Below are positions 55,145 to 64,000 of a DNA stretch of 64,000 nucleotides, one piece after another. Below the pieces are notes generated by a model. It saw only the letters and a program-made list of their open reading frames with translations, was not told the origin of the DNA and did no database searches. How positions within the stretch are numbered: position 1 is the first letter of the stretch; the number at the start of each line of letters is the position of its first letter. Source of the stretch: Odontesthes bonariensis (taxonomy: Eukaryota; Chordata; Actinopteri; Atheriniformes; Atherinopsidae); NCBI RefSeq assembly GCF_027942865.1, contig NC_134524.1:2516536-2580535 (forward strand). The letters are read 5' to 3'. The position numbers and the translations under genes are program-made.

Positions 55145-55877
55145 TTAAATGCGCTGATGCTTCATGGCTCCAGCCAGACAGATTACACTGAGTGGAGCGG
55201 TGACCGGTCCAAGATGGCCGCCCCAGGTTACAGCCATGTTAATGGACGTCCACATGTCAGCTGTCAGGCTGCCAGCAGAGGCCCTGCTCACCAGAGCTGA
55301 GGCCTTCTCCTTCGTCGCCTTGGACTTGTCCTCCACCATTGTCCTCAAGGCCTTCCTACCTGGAATGATGTAGGTGGGGTCCAAAAGGTTGACAAAGGCC
55401 TAAGGGTGACATTAAATGAAATACAGTTCATGAGGTAAACATGCATCGATTCTCTAAATGCTATACAACTACTAGCCACCGTACCCTGAAAGCTTTATCT
55501 TCCACAAAGGAAAATGGTTGCACATCCATTACAATCATATCCACCAACGCAGAATCAAGCTTTTGCTTCCATGACGCGACAAAAATAAAATTCTGCATAT
55601 CAAGAAAATAAAGGCAGGGCAAACTTGTAAAATGCTGGATTTGAACTCATAACCTTGGAATGCAAAAGTCACTAAGCTAATCACTGAGCTATCAGGTGTG
55701 TGACTGTCTGCACCCACCATCCACATCATACAGTAAATAATTACCGGCAGAAGGAGGACTGAAGGTTTGCTTTGGTGTCCGAGGGCTCTCAGCAGGATGG
55801 ATGGACCGGAGGTGTCCCATCATGGAGGATGTGTTGGCATGAAAGGCCAGTTCTTGTGGGCAAATCAAACACCGCAC
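55145..55877 (-). pseudogene. hAT (ZBED-type) transposase exons, remnant
   Basis: Two exon-like pieces: 55877-55742 has a BED-like finger (VRCLICPQELAFHANTSS, MMGHLRSIHP) and a GTAATT donor. After an intron, 55403-55145 starts past a 'cttag' acceptor with FVNLLDPTYIIPGRKAL, then EKASALVSRA and SLTADMWTSINM, the region around the first catalytic Asp of ZBED-like hAT transposases. The rest is missing and the frame changes after SINM. The intron contains a SINE. Confidence 0.7.
55633..55695 (-). mobile_element. tRNA-derived SINE head (or tRNA pseudogene)
   Basis: On the minus strand: 'tgatagctcagtgattagc' (A box), a short loop region, then 'gagttcaaatccagc' (B box), spaced as in a tRNA. No amino-acid identity can be given because the anticodon arm is degenerate. 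Following sequence 'attttacaagtttgccctgc' could be the SINE body. It sits in the intron of the hAT remnant. Confidence 0.6.
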
Positions 55878-56159
55878 CTTCAGCAGACAGAAAAGAAAGA
55901 GATAAGCACTTTTTAAAATGTGTGGAATAATGGCCGTAAGCGCTTTGTTTGGGATATGCGCTAAATAAACAAGTCCAAAATGAATGTATTGTCCTACATA
56001 CCTTAGATTCTTAAATGTGCTGCCCCCTTATTTTAAGAAGAGAAGTATATTAGCATGCATACCCATAATAATAATAAAGCTTATATTTACAGTTGAAAAA
56101 CAAAAACAGGCAAACATCTTTCATCACACAACAGTATATTGTACAATAGTATCAGCTTA

Positions 56160-56546
56160 TTAGGAAAGAGAAAAAAAGAAAGAGAAAAGAAGAGAGAAAA
56201 ACACAGAAAGAAAAAAGAGAGAGAAAAAGAAAAAAACAGAGAGAGAAAAAAGAGAGGGAAGAAAAAGAGAAAAAAGAGAAAAAAATGAAAAAAAGAAGAA
56301 AAAAACAGAGTGAGAGAGAGAAAGAAAAGAGAGAGAGAAAAAGAAGAAAAAAAATAATAAAAGAGAGAGAGAAAGAAAAAAAGACGGAAAAAGAAAAAGA
56401 AAGAGAAAACAAAAAGAGAGAAAAAATAAGATTAAAAAAAGAGCGAGATTAAAAAAAATGAGAAAAAAAAGAGAGCGAGAGAGAGAAAGAAAAGAGAGAG
56501 AGAAAGAGAGAGGAAAACAAAGAGAGAGAGAAAAAGAGGGAACAAA
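56160..56546 (+). repeat. 390-bp homopurine tract
   Basis: Almost only A and G, in gagagagaaaaag blocks, of the same composition (complementary strand) as the tract at 13186-13590. It lies in the spacer of the second inverted duplication. Apparent F/S/L-rich frames are artefacts. Confidence 0.95.
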
Positions 56547-56569
56547 AAAAAAACAACAGAGCTGCTGTC

Positions 56570-56710
56570 CTGTTGGCTCTCAGTGTAAACCGTGATGCCA
56601 TCATTCACAACACGAATGGAATCCGTAACGTGATGGAGGGCTTTGAGTTCTCCCAGGAACCTGAGAGCTTTGTTGTCGGGGGTTACCTTCCTGGTAGGGT
56701 CCAAAAGCCT
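56570..56710 (-). pseudogene. Orphan exon-like fragment (LLDPTRKVTP...)
   Basis: After an acceptor-like 'ttttcattag', the minus strand reads RLLDPTRKVTPDNKALRFLG then ELKALHHVTDSIRVVNDGITV. The LLDPT start resembles the hAT exon at 55403, but the remainder does not match a family I can name. Isolated and truncated by the purine tract. Confidence 0.35.
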
Positions 56711-56727
56711 AATGAAAATGAAACAGA

Positions 56728-59700
56728 CTTACTATGAGCAAGGTGAATGATCTTAAAATTCTCTGTAAAGTGTTGGCTAAGCGGCTTGAAACACTCTTGC
56801 CACAGATGGTCCACTGTGACCAGAACGGTTTTGTTCAAGGAAGACAAGGTTTTCATAATATACGAAGAGTGTTTAACATACTCTTTGAAAAATCTGGTTG
56901 TCATGACACCGCCATTTTGTCCTTAGATGCCGAGAAGGCTTTTGATAGGGTGCCGTGGCAATTAGGGATGTCGAAATTTAAAAAAAGTCTTGACCGACCA
57001 CTGAGCCTCATTAGTCGATTAAAGTCGGTCACCGAAAATACTATAAGTTCCATTTATGATATCTGTGTCCTGTGGCGCGTCTTTCTCTGCCTCGTGGAAC
57101 AAGTTATGCCCCCATTTTAGACTGGTTAGGCTCCCATCATACAATCAATGTTAGTTCGTGCCCTTGGTATTAAACATTTTCCCCAATCATTGACCACTAG
57201 TTCTAGGTGTACTTGTGGAGGAATAAGGGTTTTGGGTAGAAAAATAATTGCTGTGCCTGCGCAGACACGCACAGCCACACGGCGCAACGGCACCCTTCCA
57301 GTCACGGTACTTTTTAAACACGAATCAAACGCGGCACCGAACTCGGGCTGTTAAAAGCACACGTCACAAACAGAGAACGGTGCATTTGGCGGTGTTACAG
57401 GAAAGTAGGTCAACCAATGACTTCGTTAAAAAAAAAACTTACCGAATGCCAACATCCTCTGTGGCGTAGCCTATGCTGCACAAAATCCTTTGCAATAAGT
57501 TCCTGTCGTCATGCCATTTAAGTACAGATGAATATATCACAACAAGTAGGCTAAGTTAGTCTTGTGTCTTTTGCCATTACAATGTTACAATTATCATTAT
57601 GTTGTAGTCCACACGCAGCCACATTGGCTTTATTTAGGTTAATAGTGGCGATTTTTTTTTAACTGCGCAGACAGGACCCGTCATGTACGGCGTACAAGTT
57701 GCAACCGGTGTAAGAGAGGACCTCTGAGGAGGGCGCTACGTGAGCTCTGCTGCGGTTGTTCTTCCATCGTGGGATGGCTCATGCTCACATAACATTTCGA
57801 AAGATATAGTGAGTTTTTTTTTTTTTTTTTTTTTTAAACCGACAGCAGAAAAATTCTAACCGGACGACGTTGATTCGGTCAACCATCGGTCATACGGTCA
57901 TCGGTTAACATCCCTAGTGGCAATACCTATTTAAAGTTATGCAAAGATATGGTATTAAAGGGAAATTTCTTAGTTGGATTAAACTAATATATGCTGATCC
58001 ACAGGCCATGGTTTTAACCAACGGACTGACTTCCCAGTCTTTCCATCTGCTACGGGGCACAAGACAAGGCTGTCCTTTATCGCTACTGCTATTTATCCTG
58101 GCTATTGAACCACTGGCTATGGCTATCCGTAAAGATCCAAAATTAGAGGGCATAAAGGTTGGAGATGTAGAACATCGTATAGCACTTTACGCAGATGATA
58201 TTCTTTTATTTTGTTCTAATTTGAAATATACATTAATACTAATAGAACTGATTAAGTTATTTGGGTCTTTTGCAGGTTATAAGATTAATGATACTAAATC
58301 AGAAATTATGTTCATGAATGAAAATGAGGCACAAAATCCTCCGATACACAGTCCTTTTCGGATTTCCCCAAAATACTTCACCTATTTGGGCATTAAGATT
58401 TCTCCATATGTTGATAAGATTGTTCCTGACAATTATAATCTAATTGTGGAAAAGGTCACTCAGCTGGTGAACAGATGGACAAAACTCCCTATCTCTATGA
58501 TAGGACGAGTGAATGTTCTTAAGATGTCAATTTTACCAAAGTTTTTATACCTCTTTCAATCCATCCCACTTGCACCACCATCATCTTTTTTTCCCTCATT
58601 ACGAAAGCTTTTTTCTAATTTCATATGGAACAATAGGCGCCCCAGGCTCAGGTTATCACTTTTGTATCTACCTTATGATAGAGGTGGACTAAAGCTTCCA
58701 AACCTTGAGTGGTATTATTGGGAAGCTCAAATCAGGGCAGGGATGTTTTATTTTGAAAAAAATAATCCTCCATCTTGGATTTCAATTGAATCACATCAAA
58801 TCAATATCTCCCCAAACTTATATATGTACTCTGCCAGTAATAACATACTAACTAGCAAGATAAAAAATCCTTACCTTAAAAATACCATTTCAGTCTGGTT
58901 TAAAGTCTGTGCACATTTAGCTGAGCCTCCACAAACATTAACACAGTTTTCCCCCATTTATGGCAATAATGCCTTTCAACCTGGTAGGTCTGATGCAGGA
59001 TTTACATTTTGGGCATCTCAGGGTATAGCTAAGGTAGCAGACCTATATGATGATAGATCTGTCTTCATGTCATTTGAAGAACTTCAGTCTAAGTACACAA
59101 TCCCTTCCAAACACTTCTTTAAATATTTACGATTGAGAAGCTTTATCCTAAGTCGCCAAGGTGGTAGCTTACTACTACCCCCTCTTTCTACTTTAGAAAA
59201 AATAATTCTCAATTTCTTAAACTCCAGAGGACATGTCTCTTTATTGTATAACCTCCTTGTGGGTAATTCCTCAGAATCATCACATAATATCCTTCAAGCT
59301 TGGAAAGCAGACTTACAGGAGGATATCACAGAAGAAGACTGGTCTGAAGCTTATACTTTACTTCAGTCACAACCCATAAATATAAATTCTAAACTACTAC
59401 AATACAAATGGTTGAATAGACTATACATAACTCCAGCCAAGCTACATCGATTTAATCCCAATATTCCAGACACCTGTTTTAAATGTAAACATGGAAAAGG
59501 GTCTTTACTTCATTGTATGTGGGAGTGTCCACATTCCTTTTCATTTTGGAAGAAAGTGACAGAGGTTGCTAGTCGGATCATCGAGGAAGAGGTGCCTCTT
59601 AAACCAAAACTATGCCTACTGCACATCTATCCAGAAGACTTTACCCCCTCTAATAATGCACAACACTTGCTGAATATTTGTTTTTTGGAGGCTAAGCGCT

Positions 59701-59885
59701 GTTTGGCCAAAGAATGGAAAACAAAAGTGTTCTTTGTTTTGGCGCAGTGGTTGAAAGGAATGTGCTTTTATTTTGCTTTGGAGAGAATTAGTTATGCCAC
59801 AAAAGGCAAGCTAGACAAGTTTTGGAAGATTTGGTACATATTTTGCGACTTTCTTGAAAATAATAATATTAAAGTAGAAGGCTAG
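56728..59885 (+). pseudogene. L1 ORF2 from RT onward
   Basis: The first block (56728-56962) has [25 protein letters not shown] and [14 protein letters not shown]. After the hAT, the frame continues uninterrupted for about 650 codons (57925-59885) with YGIKGKFLSWIKLIY, RGTRQGCPLSLLLFI, ALYADDILLFCSNL, YLGIKISPY, FSNFIWNNRRPRL and a zf-RVT motif CFKCKHGKGSLLHCMWECP. Removing the hAT and one duplication copy keeps the reading frame. The endonuclease and 5' part are absent, so it is inactive. Confidence 0.92.
56963..57916. mobile_element. hAT MITE inside L1
   Basis: 954 bp with ends 'tagggatgtcg' and inverse 'aacatccctag', flanked by the exact 8-bp duplication gtggcaat at 56955-56962 and 57917-57924. 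'accgaccactgag..cgattaaagtcggtcaccga' inside the left end and 'ggtcaaccatcggtcatacggtcatcggtt' inside the right form related subterminal repeats. No transposase coding sequence recognised. Confidence 0.95.
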
Positions 59886-60349
59886 GATACTGTTGGAATT
59901 TGAAATGAGCCCCCCCCCCCTTTTTTTTACTTAATTTTTTTATTATTCTATTCTAATTTATTATTAATTATTATTATTATTGGTTTTGTTTTTATTTTAT
60001 TTAACTATTATGTATATATGTATTTTCCTTCTCCCCTTCAAAGAACCCACAACTTTATCAGTTCTTTAACGATTGCTCTTGTTTGTGTGCATTGAGGCTG
60101 AGACATTAATCAGCTTAAAATAATATGTAATGTGTCTTGGAACATACATTTGGGCTGTTTTTGGACCACACAACAAGGACTTTCTGTCTTAAGAGACTTT
60201 ATTTCTTTATATTAGGTGGACACTTACAGTGCTCATGCTTTCAGGGGAGACTTTTTATATTATTTCAGTTTGTGCCTTGGGTTTGGGGTTGTTGTGTGTT
60301 TGTATAAAAGAACAAAACCTTAAAAAAGAAATGTTTAAAAAAAAAAAAA

Positions 60350-61361
60350 GAAACATCCAGAGCCACCGTGTACAGGCGTGTGCAGGAAATGGGCTACAGG
60401 TGCCGCATTACCCAGGCCCAGCCACTTTTGAACCAGAAACAGCGGCAGAAGCGCCTGCCCTGGGCTACGGAGAAGCAGCACTGGACTGGTGCTTAGTGGT
60501 CCAAAGTACTTTTTTTCGGATGAAAGCAAATTTTGTATGTCATTCGGAAATCAAGGTGCCAGAGTCTGGAGGAAGACTGGGGAGAAGGAAATGCCAAAAT
60601 GCCTGAAGTCCAGTGTCAAGTACCCACAGTCAGTGATGGTTTGGGGTGCCATGTCAGCTGCTGGTGTTGGTCCACTGTGTTTGATCAAGGGCAGGGTCAA
60701 TGCAGCTAGCTATCAGGATATTTTGGAGCACTTTATGCTTCCATCTACTGAAAAGCTGTATGGAGATGAAGATTTCCTTTTTCAGCACGACCTGGCACCT
60801 GCTCACAGTGCCAAAACCACTGGTAAATGGTTTACTGACCATGGTATTACTGTGCTCAATTGGCCTGCCAACTCTCCTGACCTGAACCCCATAGAGAATC
60901 TGTGGGATTTTGTGAAGAGGAAGTTGAGAGACACCAGACCCGACACTGTGGATGAGCTTAAGGCCGCTATCGAAGCATCCTGGGCCTCCATATCACCTCA
61001 GCAGTGCCACAGGCTGATTGGCTCCATGCCACGCCGCATTGAAGCACTCATTTCTGCAAAAGGATTCCCGATCAAGTATTGAGTAATCAACTGAACACAA
61101 TTATTTGCAGGTTGACTTTTATTGTATTAAAAACACTTTTCTTTTATTGGTCAGATGAAATATGCTCATTTTTTAGATAGGGATTTTTGGTTTTTCTTTG
61201 CTTCCCCCCCCCCCAAAATCATCAATATTAAAACAATACAAGGCTTGAACTACTTCAGTTGTGCGTAATGAATCTATAATATATGAAAGTCTAATGTTTA
61301 TCAGTACTTTACAGAAAATAATGAACTTTATCACAATATGCTAATTTTTTTTTGAAGGACC
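60350..61361 (+). mobile_element. Tc1-like transposon, 5' end missing
   Basis: The right terminal repeat ends 'caatatgctaattttttttgaaggacctgta' at 61361. The target TA is seen uninserted in the mirrored arm at 52942-52943. The left inverted repeat and transposase N-terminus are replaced by the L1 (ends about 60349). Confidence 0.9.
60353..61082 (+). pseudogene. Tc1/mariner transposase (DD34E), truncated and broken
   Basis: Begins ASRATVYRRVQEMGY-like in the middle of the DNA-binding half, then QKRLPWATEKQHW, an in-frame TAG at about 60496, and a one-base shift in the T-run near 60510. After that an open frame carries VLFSDESKF (first Asp), GVWRK-type motifs, LFQHDLAPAHSA (second Asp) and NSPDLNPIENLWD (Glu), ending at 61082. 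The catalytic triad is complete, but the N-terminal helix-turn-helix is lost. Confidence 0.92.
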
Positions 61362-63060
61362 TGTATTGCTTCTTGAGATGTTTACATAAATACCCACAGC
61401 TGATGCAAAGCTACTTTGTGGATATTAACTTTAAACAAAACAAATATGTTCAGTATAACAGAATAAACATGTTTCTACTTTCAAACAGACTGCATTTTGT
61501 TCTGTCCATCAACTCACAATTGATGCCATGTTTGTCTTGAACGTCGGGAGATCCGTCCCCAGTTAAAGCAATCCCAACAAATTATAAAGCACTTTCAATG
61601 GTTCTTCAAACATGTGCTCCCCACAGAACATTCAGAACTAAAGTCCTGACAAAAGAAGGTGGTAATCCACAAAGAAGATTTTTAATCTGAACAAAGGCAA
61701 GGCTTCTGATTGGAAGTTCCTGTTGCTGCTCCCAGGTGAATGTTTGCTTATCTTCCATAAAAATTGTTGTTTATTTAAGCCAATCATTTCTCTGCAGTGT
61801 GACTACGTTGGTGTGTCTTTAGATAATCTAATCTAGTGAAAGCTGCCCCACACTGACCACAGCTGAAAGGTTTCACTCCTGAGTGAATACGTTGGTGTGT
61901 CTTTAGACTAGATAATACAGTGAAAGCTGCCCCACACTGATCACAGCTGAAAGGTTTCACTCCTGTGTGACTACGTTGGTGTCTCTTTAGATGACCTAAT
62001 TGAGTGAAAGCTGCCCCACACTGACCACAGATGAAAGGTTTCTCTCCCGTGTGACCTAGTTGGTGTCTCTTAAGATGAGATAATCGAGTGAAAGCTGCCC
62101 CACACTGACCACAGCTGAAAGGTTTCACTCCTGTGTGAATACGTTGGTGTCTATTTAGACTAGATAAATCAGTGAAAGCAGCCCTACACTCCTCACAGCT
62201 GAAAGGTTTCTCTCCTGTGTGACCTAGTTGGTGTCTCTTTAGATGAGATAATCGAGTGAAAGCTGCCCCACACTGACCACAGATGAAAGGTTTCTCTCCT
62301 GTGTGAATACGTTGGTGTGTCTTTAGACTAGATAATACAGTGAAAGCTGCCCCACACTGACCACAGCTGTAAGGCTTCTCTCCTGAGTGACTACGTTGGT
62401 GTTTCTTTAGATCAGATAATTGAGTGAAAGCTGCCCCACACTGGTCACAGCTGTATGGCTTCGCTCCTGAGTGAATACGTTGGTGCGTCTTTAGATTAAA
62501 TAATCGAGTGAAAGCTGTCCCACACTGATTACAGCTGTATGGCTTCTCTCCAGTATGAAGCATCTGATGATACCTCAGATTTGATCGTTTGATAACTTTC
62601 CCACAGTCCTTACAGCAATGCCATCTGGATCCCTCTTGGGCTCTACGTTTCTGCAATGACAGAGAGGAAGAAGACTTAGATCCTTTTGAAGTTCACACAA
62701 AAGATTTCTCTAAGCTAACTTACGCTAACTGGAACTGGACAGACCGAGCCACACAGGTCTCAATATCTCAGATCAAACGTGAACGCTGAGGGTGCGTTTA
62801 TAAGTGCCCTCAGCTATCAGCACTGTGCTGATATGTTCTGCACACGTTCAGCTTTTTAAGCATTAAACTCTGCAGCTCAGAGAGAGGAGATGAAACCAGG
62901 AAACACTTTGCTGTTTTTAACCAGGAAAAACACAAACTGAGCAAATGGAACATTTATTAAGTGACTCTAATATTGATATACTTGGAATATGTGAAAGTTG
63001 GTTGACACATTCATCATCATCTACAGCAGCTACCAGCATTCTAGGATATAATGTATTTAG
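61362..63060 (-). repeat. Second inverted duplication, right arm (zinc-finger region)
   Basis: Mirror of 50616-52943. The finger numbers differ (ten here, eleven there), but the 3' flank, the intron border 'ctgtcattgcag', about 250 bp of the intron and LINE-A are shared. The left edge of the homology coincides with the Tc1 insertion at 61361. Confidence 0.85.
61784..62650 (-). CDS. C2H2 zinc-finger exon, gene 3
   Basis: The last exon begins at 62650 after acceptor ctgtcattgcag (minus strand), phase 0, with no ATG. It encodes ten C2H2 fingers: a degenerate first (WHCCKDCGKVIKRSNLRYHQ) and nine regular ones of the GQCGAAFTRLSHLKRHQ type, linked by TGEKP, TGVKP, SGEKP or SGAKP. It ends SHTAEK-stop, as gene 2 does. 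One finger (CEECRAAFTDLSSLNRHQ) is the most divergent. Its leader exon would lie to the right of the window. No truncation within fingers, unlike gene 2. Confidence 0.9.
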   Translation of the reverse strand, partial: KRRAQEGSRWHCCKDCGKVIKRSNLRYHQMLHTGEKPYSCNQCGTAFTRLFNLKTHQRIHSGAKPYSCDQCGAAFTQLSDLKKHQRSHSGEKPYSCGQCGAAFTVLSSLKTHQRIHTGEKPFICGQCGAAFTRLSHLKRHQLGHTGEKPFSCEECRAAFTDLSSLNRHQRIHTGVKPFSCGQCGAAFTRLSHLKRHQLGHTGEKPFICGQCGAAFTQLGHLKRHQRSHTGVKPFSCDQCGAAFTVLSSLKTHQRIHSGVKPFSCGQCGAAFTRLDYLKTHQRSHTAEK

Positions 63061-63565
63061 AAAGGCTAGAGAAGCAGGGCGGGGTGGGGGAGTATTAATC
63101 TATGTCAGAGAGAAGTTTCAACATGAACTAATAAGGTGGCCTAAAGACGTTAACGCTGAGTGTATTGGTCTAAATGCATCACTCTGCTCTGCAATGTCTT
63201 TTACTGTGATTTGTGTGGATCCACTTCAGCAAAGGATGTGTTTTATGATCATCTTCAGACAATCTTAAATCACTGCAACTCGAAGAAGGAAATCATCCTA
63301 CTCGCTGATTTTAATATCAACTGGGACATCAAGTCAGGAAAAATATTAAACAGTTGATGGATGAGTATAATTTGACACAAATTATAAAAGGAGCGACAAG
63401 AATAACTAATACGTAAAATATAACATTTGATCTAATATTTACTAATAATCCTGAAAGAATCTCTAAGACTTTTAATCTATTATCAGGCCTGTTAGATCAC
63501 AATTTTTTTGCGTGCTCATGGAAAATTAAGAGAAAGCATTTAATTTTTCAATCAGCTCTGATTGA
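62944..63565 (+). mobile_element. LINE-A fragment, copy 3 (endonuclease)
   Basis: Reads MEHLLSDSNIDILGICESWL, THSSSSTAATSI, GGGVLIYVREKF, AECIGLNA and, after a shift at about 63230, FYDHLQTILNHCNSKKEII and LLADFNINWDI. This is an apurinic-type endonuclease front half (GICESWL, ADFN motifs). It supplies the empty sites for the RTE tail at 143-382 and the pogo element at 49818. It ends about 63565, where different sequence starts. Confidence 0.8.
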
Positions 63566-63631
63566 GGTAATCGGGAGCAGCTGATGGCAGCTGAAGCAAC
63601 ACAGCGTGTTTCTCCTGCATTTATTGCTTAA

Positions 63632-64000
63632 TCTCGCACCTTACCCAAAATACATAAGACTCTTGATGGAAAGCTGATAGTAGAAGATGAACTTCTCAAT
63701 TTTATTGTTGTGAAAATGAGGACTTTGAGCCAAGATGAAATCGTCACATTGGTGACAAATCATTTCTCGTCTGAGAGGATTGAATCATCAAAGAAAGTCC
63801 TATTCGAGGTCTGTACCAAGACGACACAGCGGTTGGTCTCGCACAAAGGTGCACAAAAGGAGATAAACAATGTTAAATTGTGCTTGAAAGTACTGAATGA
63901 ATGTGGAGACGATATTCCTAAATTCGTCTCCCACTTCCTGGATGAACTGCCTCCCGTCTCATTCACTATCATTGATGTGTCAGTGCTGAAGGGGAAAATG
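63632..64000 (+). CDS. Probable LINE ORF1-like protein, partial (runs off the window)
   Basis: Open for 123 codons from just after a TAA at 63629 to the window end. No clear start: the first ATG is at 63716. The peptide includes GKLIVEDELLNFIVVKMRTL, DEIVTLVTNHFSSERI, VSHKGAQKEINN, LKVLNE and LPPVSFTIIDVSVL, resembling the N-terminal region of ORF1-type proteins in fish CR1/L2-like LINEs (pattern LPPVSFD-x-IDVS). It may be the 5' part of another LINE. Function is RNA binding at most; confidence is limited because the rest is unseen. Confidence 0.5.

Larger units (their letters stand above)
56722..60349 (+). mobile_element. L1-clade retrotransposon, 5'-truncated, with nested hAT
   Basis: Starts within the RT region and ends in a poly-A run (about 60332-60344) after a 460-bp 3' UTR. 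A 954-bp hAT interrupts it at 56963-57916. The poly-A abuts a Tc1 transposase body at about 60350. The left side does not contain the missing half of that Tc1, so the junction may reflect a rearrangement rather than a simple insertion. Confidence 0.88.

Noticed and set aside
55633-55695. Functional tRNA gene
   Set aside because: A and B boxes are present, but the anticodon arm is degenerate; a SINE head is more likely.
56152-56704. F/S/L-rich frames opposite the purine tract
   Set aside because: Low-complexity artefact, apart from the short exon-like piece noted at 56570-56710.

Overview
This looks like teleost fish genomic DNA. Genes are split by introns with GT-AG borders, long AT-rich stretches carry no gene, and there are C2H2 zinc-finger exons of the kind expanded in fish. 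The repeats are fish-typical: RTE, L1 and CR1/L2-like LINEs, a BEL/Pao LTR element, ISL2EU, hAT, Harbinger, pogo and Tc1 DNA transposons, a Penelope-like scrap and tRNA-derived SINEs. No bacterial operon, CRISPR array or rRNA gene is seen. Coding sequence outside transposons is limited to pieces of three zinc-finger genes and one decayed multi-copy gene.

Layout. The window is dominated by inverted duplications. A large palindrome has its centre near 12.5-13.4 kb: positions 1-6582 read forward match, piece by piece, the reverse complement of 49560-20147. An inner pair (9858-10240 against 15150-14775) carries head-to-head copies of a zinc-finger first exon. A second inverted pair (50616-52943 against 63060-61362) carries tail-to-tail zinc-finger exons. 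The simplest reading is three neighbouring paralogues: gene 1 (-) with exon 1 at 9926-10097 and its fingers off the left edge; gene 2 (+) with exon 1 at 14911-15082 and fingers at 51586-52521; and gene 3 (-) with fingers at 61784-62650 and exon 1 off the right edge. Gene 2 would then have about 36 kb of intron filled with transposons.

Transposons. Because the arms are duplicated, one arm often preserves the empty site of an insertion in the other. Insertions with an intact target duplication include an RTE tail (143-382), an L1 (8154-9711, 15 bp), a SINE (11359-11515, 19 bp), a hAT inside a hAT (16632-17784 in 16003-18458), a 10.5-kb hAT (21297-31850) holding a 6.2-kb BEL/Pao element (24506-30747), an RTE-like LINE (43325-49337) holding a hAT (44349-45539), a pogo-like deletion derivative (49818-50613) and a hAT in an L1 (56963-57916).

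Two elements stand out. The 21297 hAT encodes, over five exons with matching phases, an apparently uninterrupted transposase of about 665 residues. The ISL2EU element at 35802-40954 carries the two convergent genes of its family, a THAP/DDE transposase and a YqaJ-type nuclease with a PHD-like finger. A shrunken ISL2EU relative lies at 513-1799. The BEL/Pao element has two 516-bp LTRs that read alike and an uninterrupted gag-protease-RT-RNase H frame, but its integrase core is missing.

Limits. Everything was read by eye. Percent identities, exact arm ends and family names finer than superfamily were not computed.
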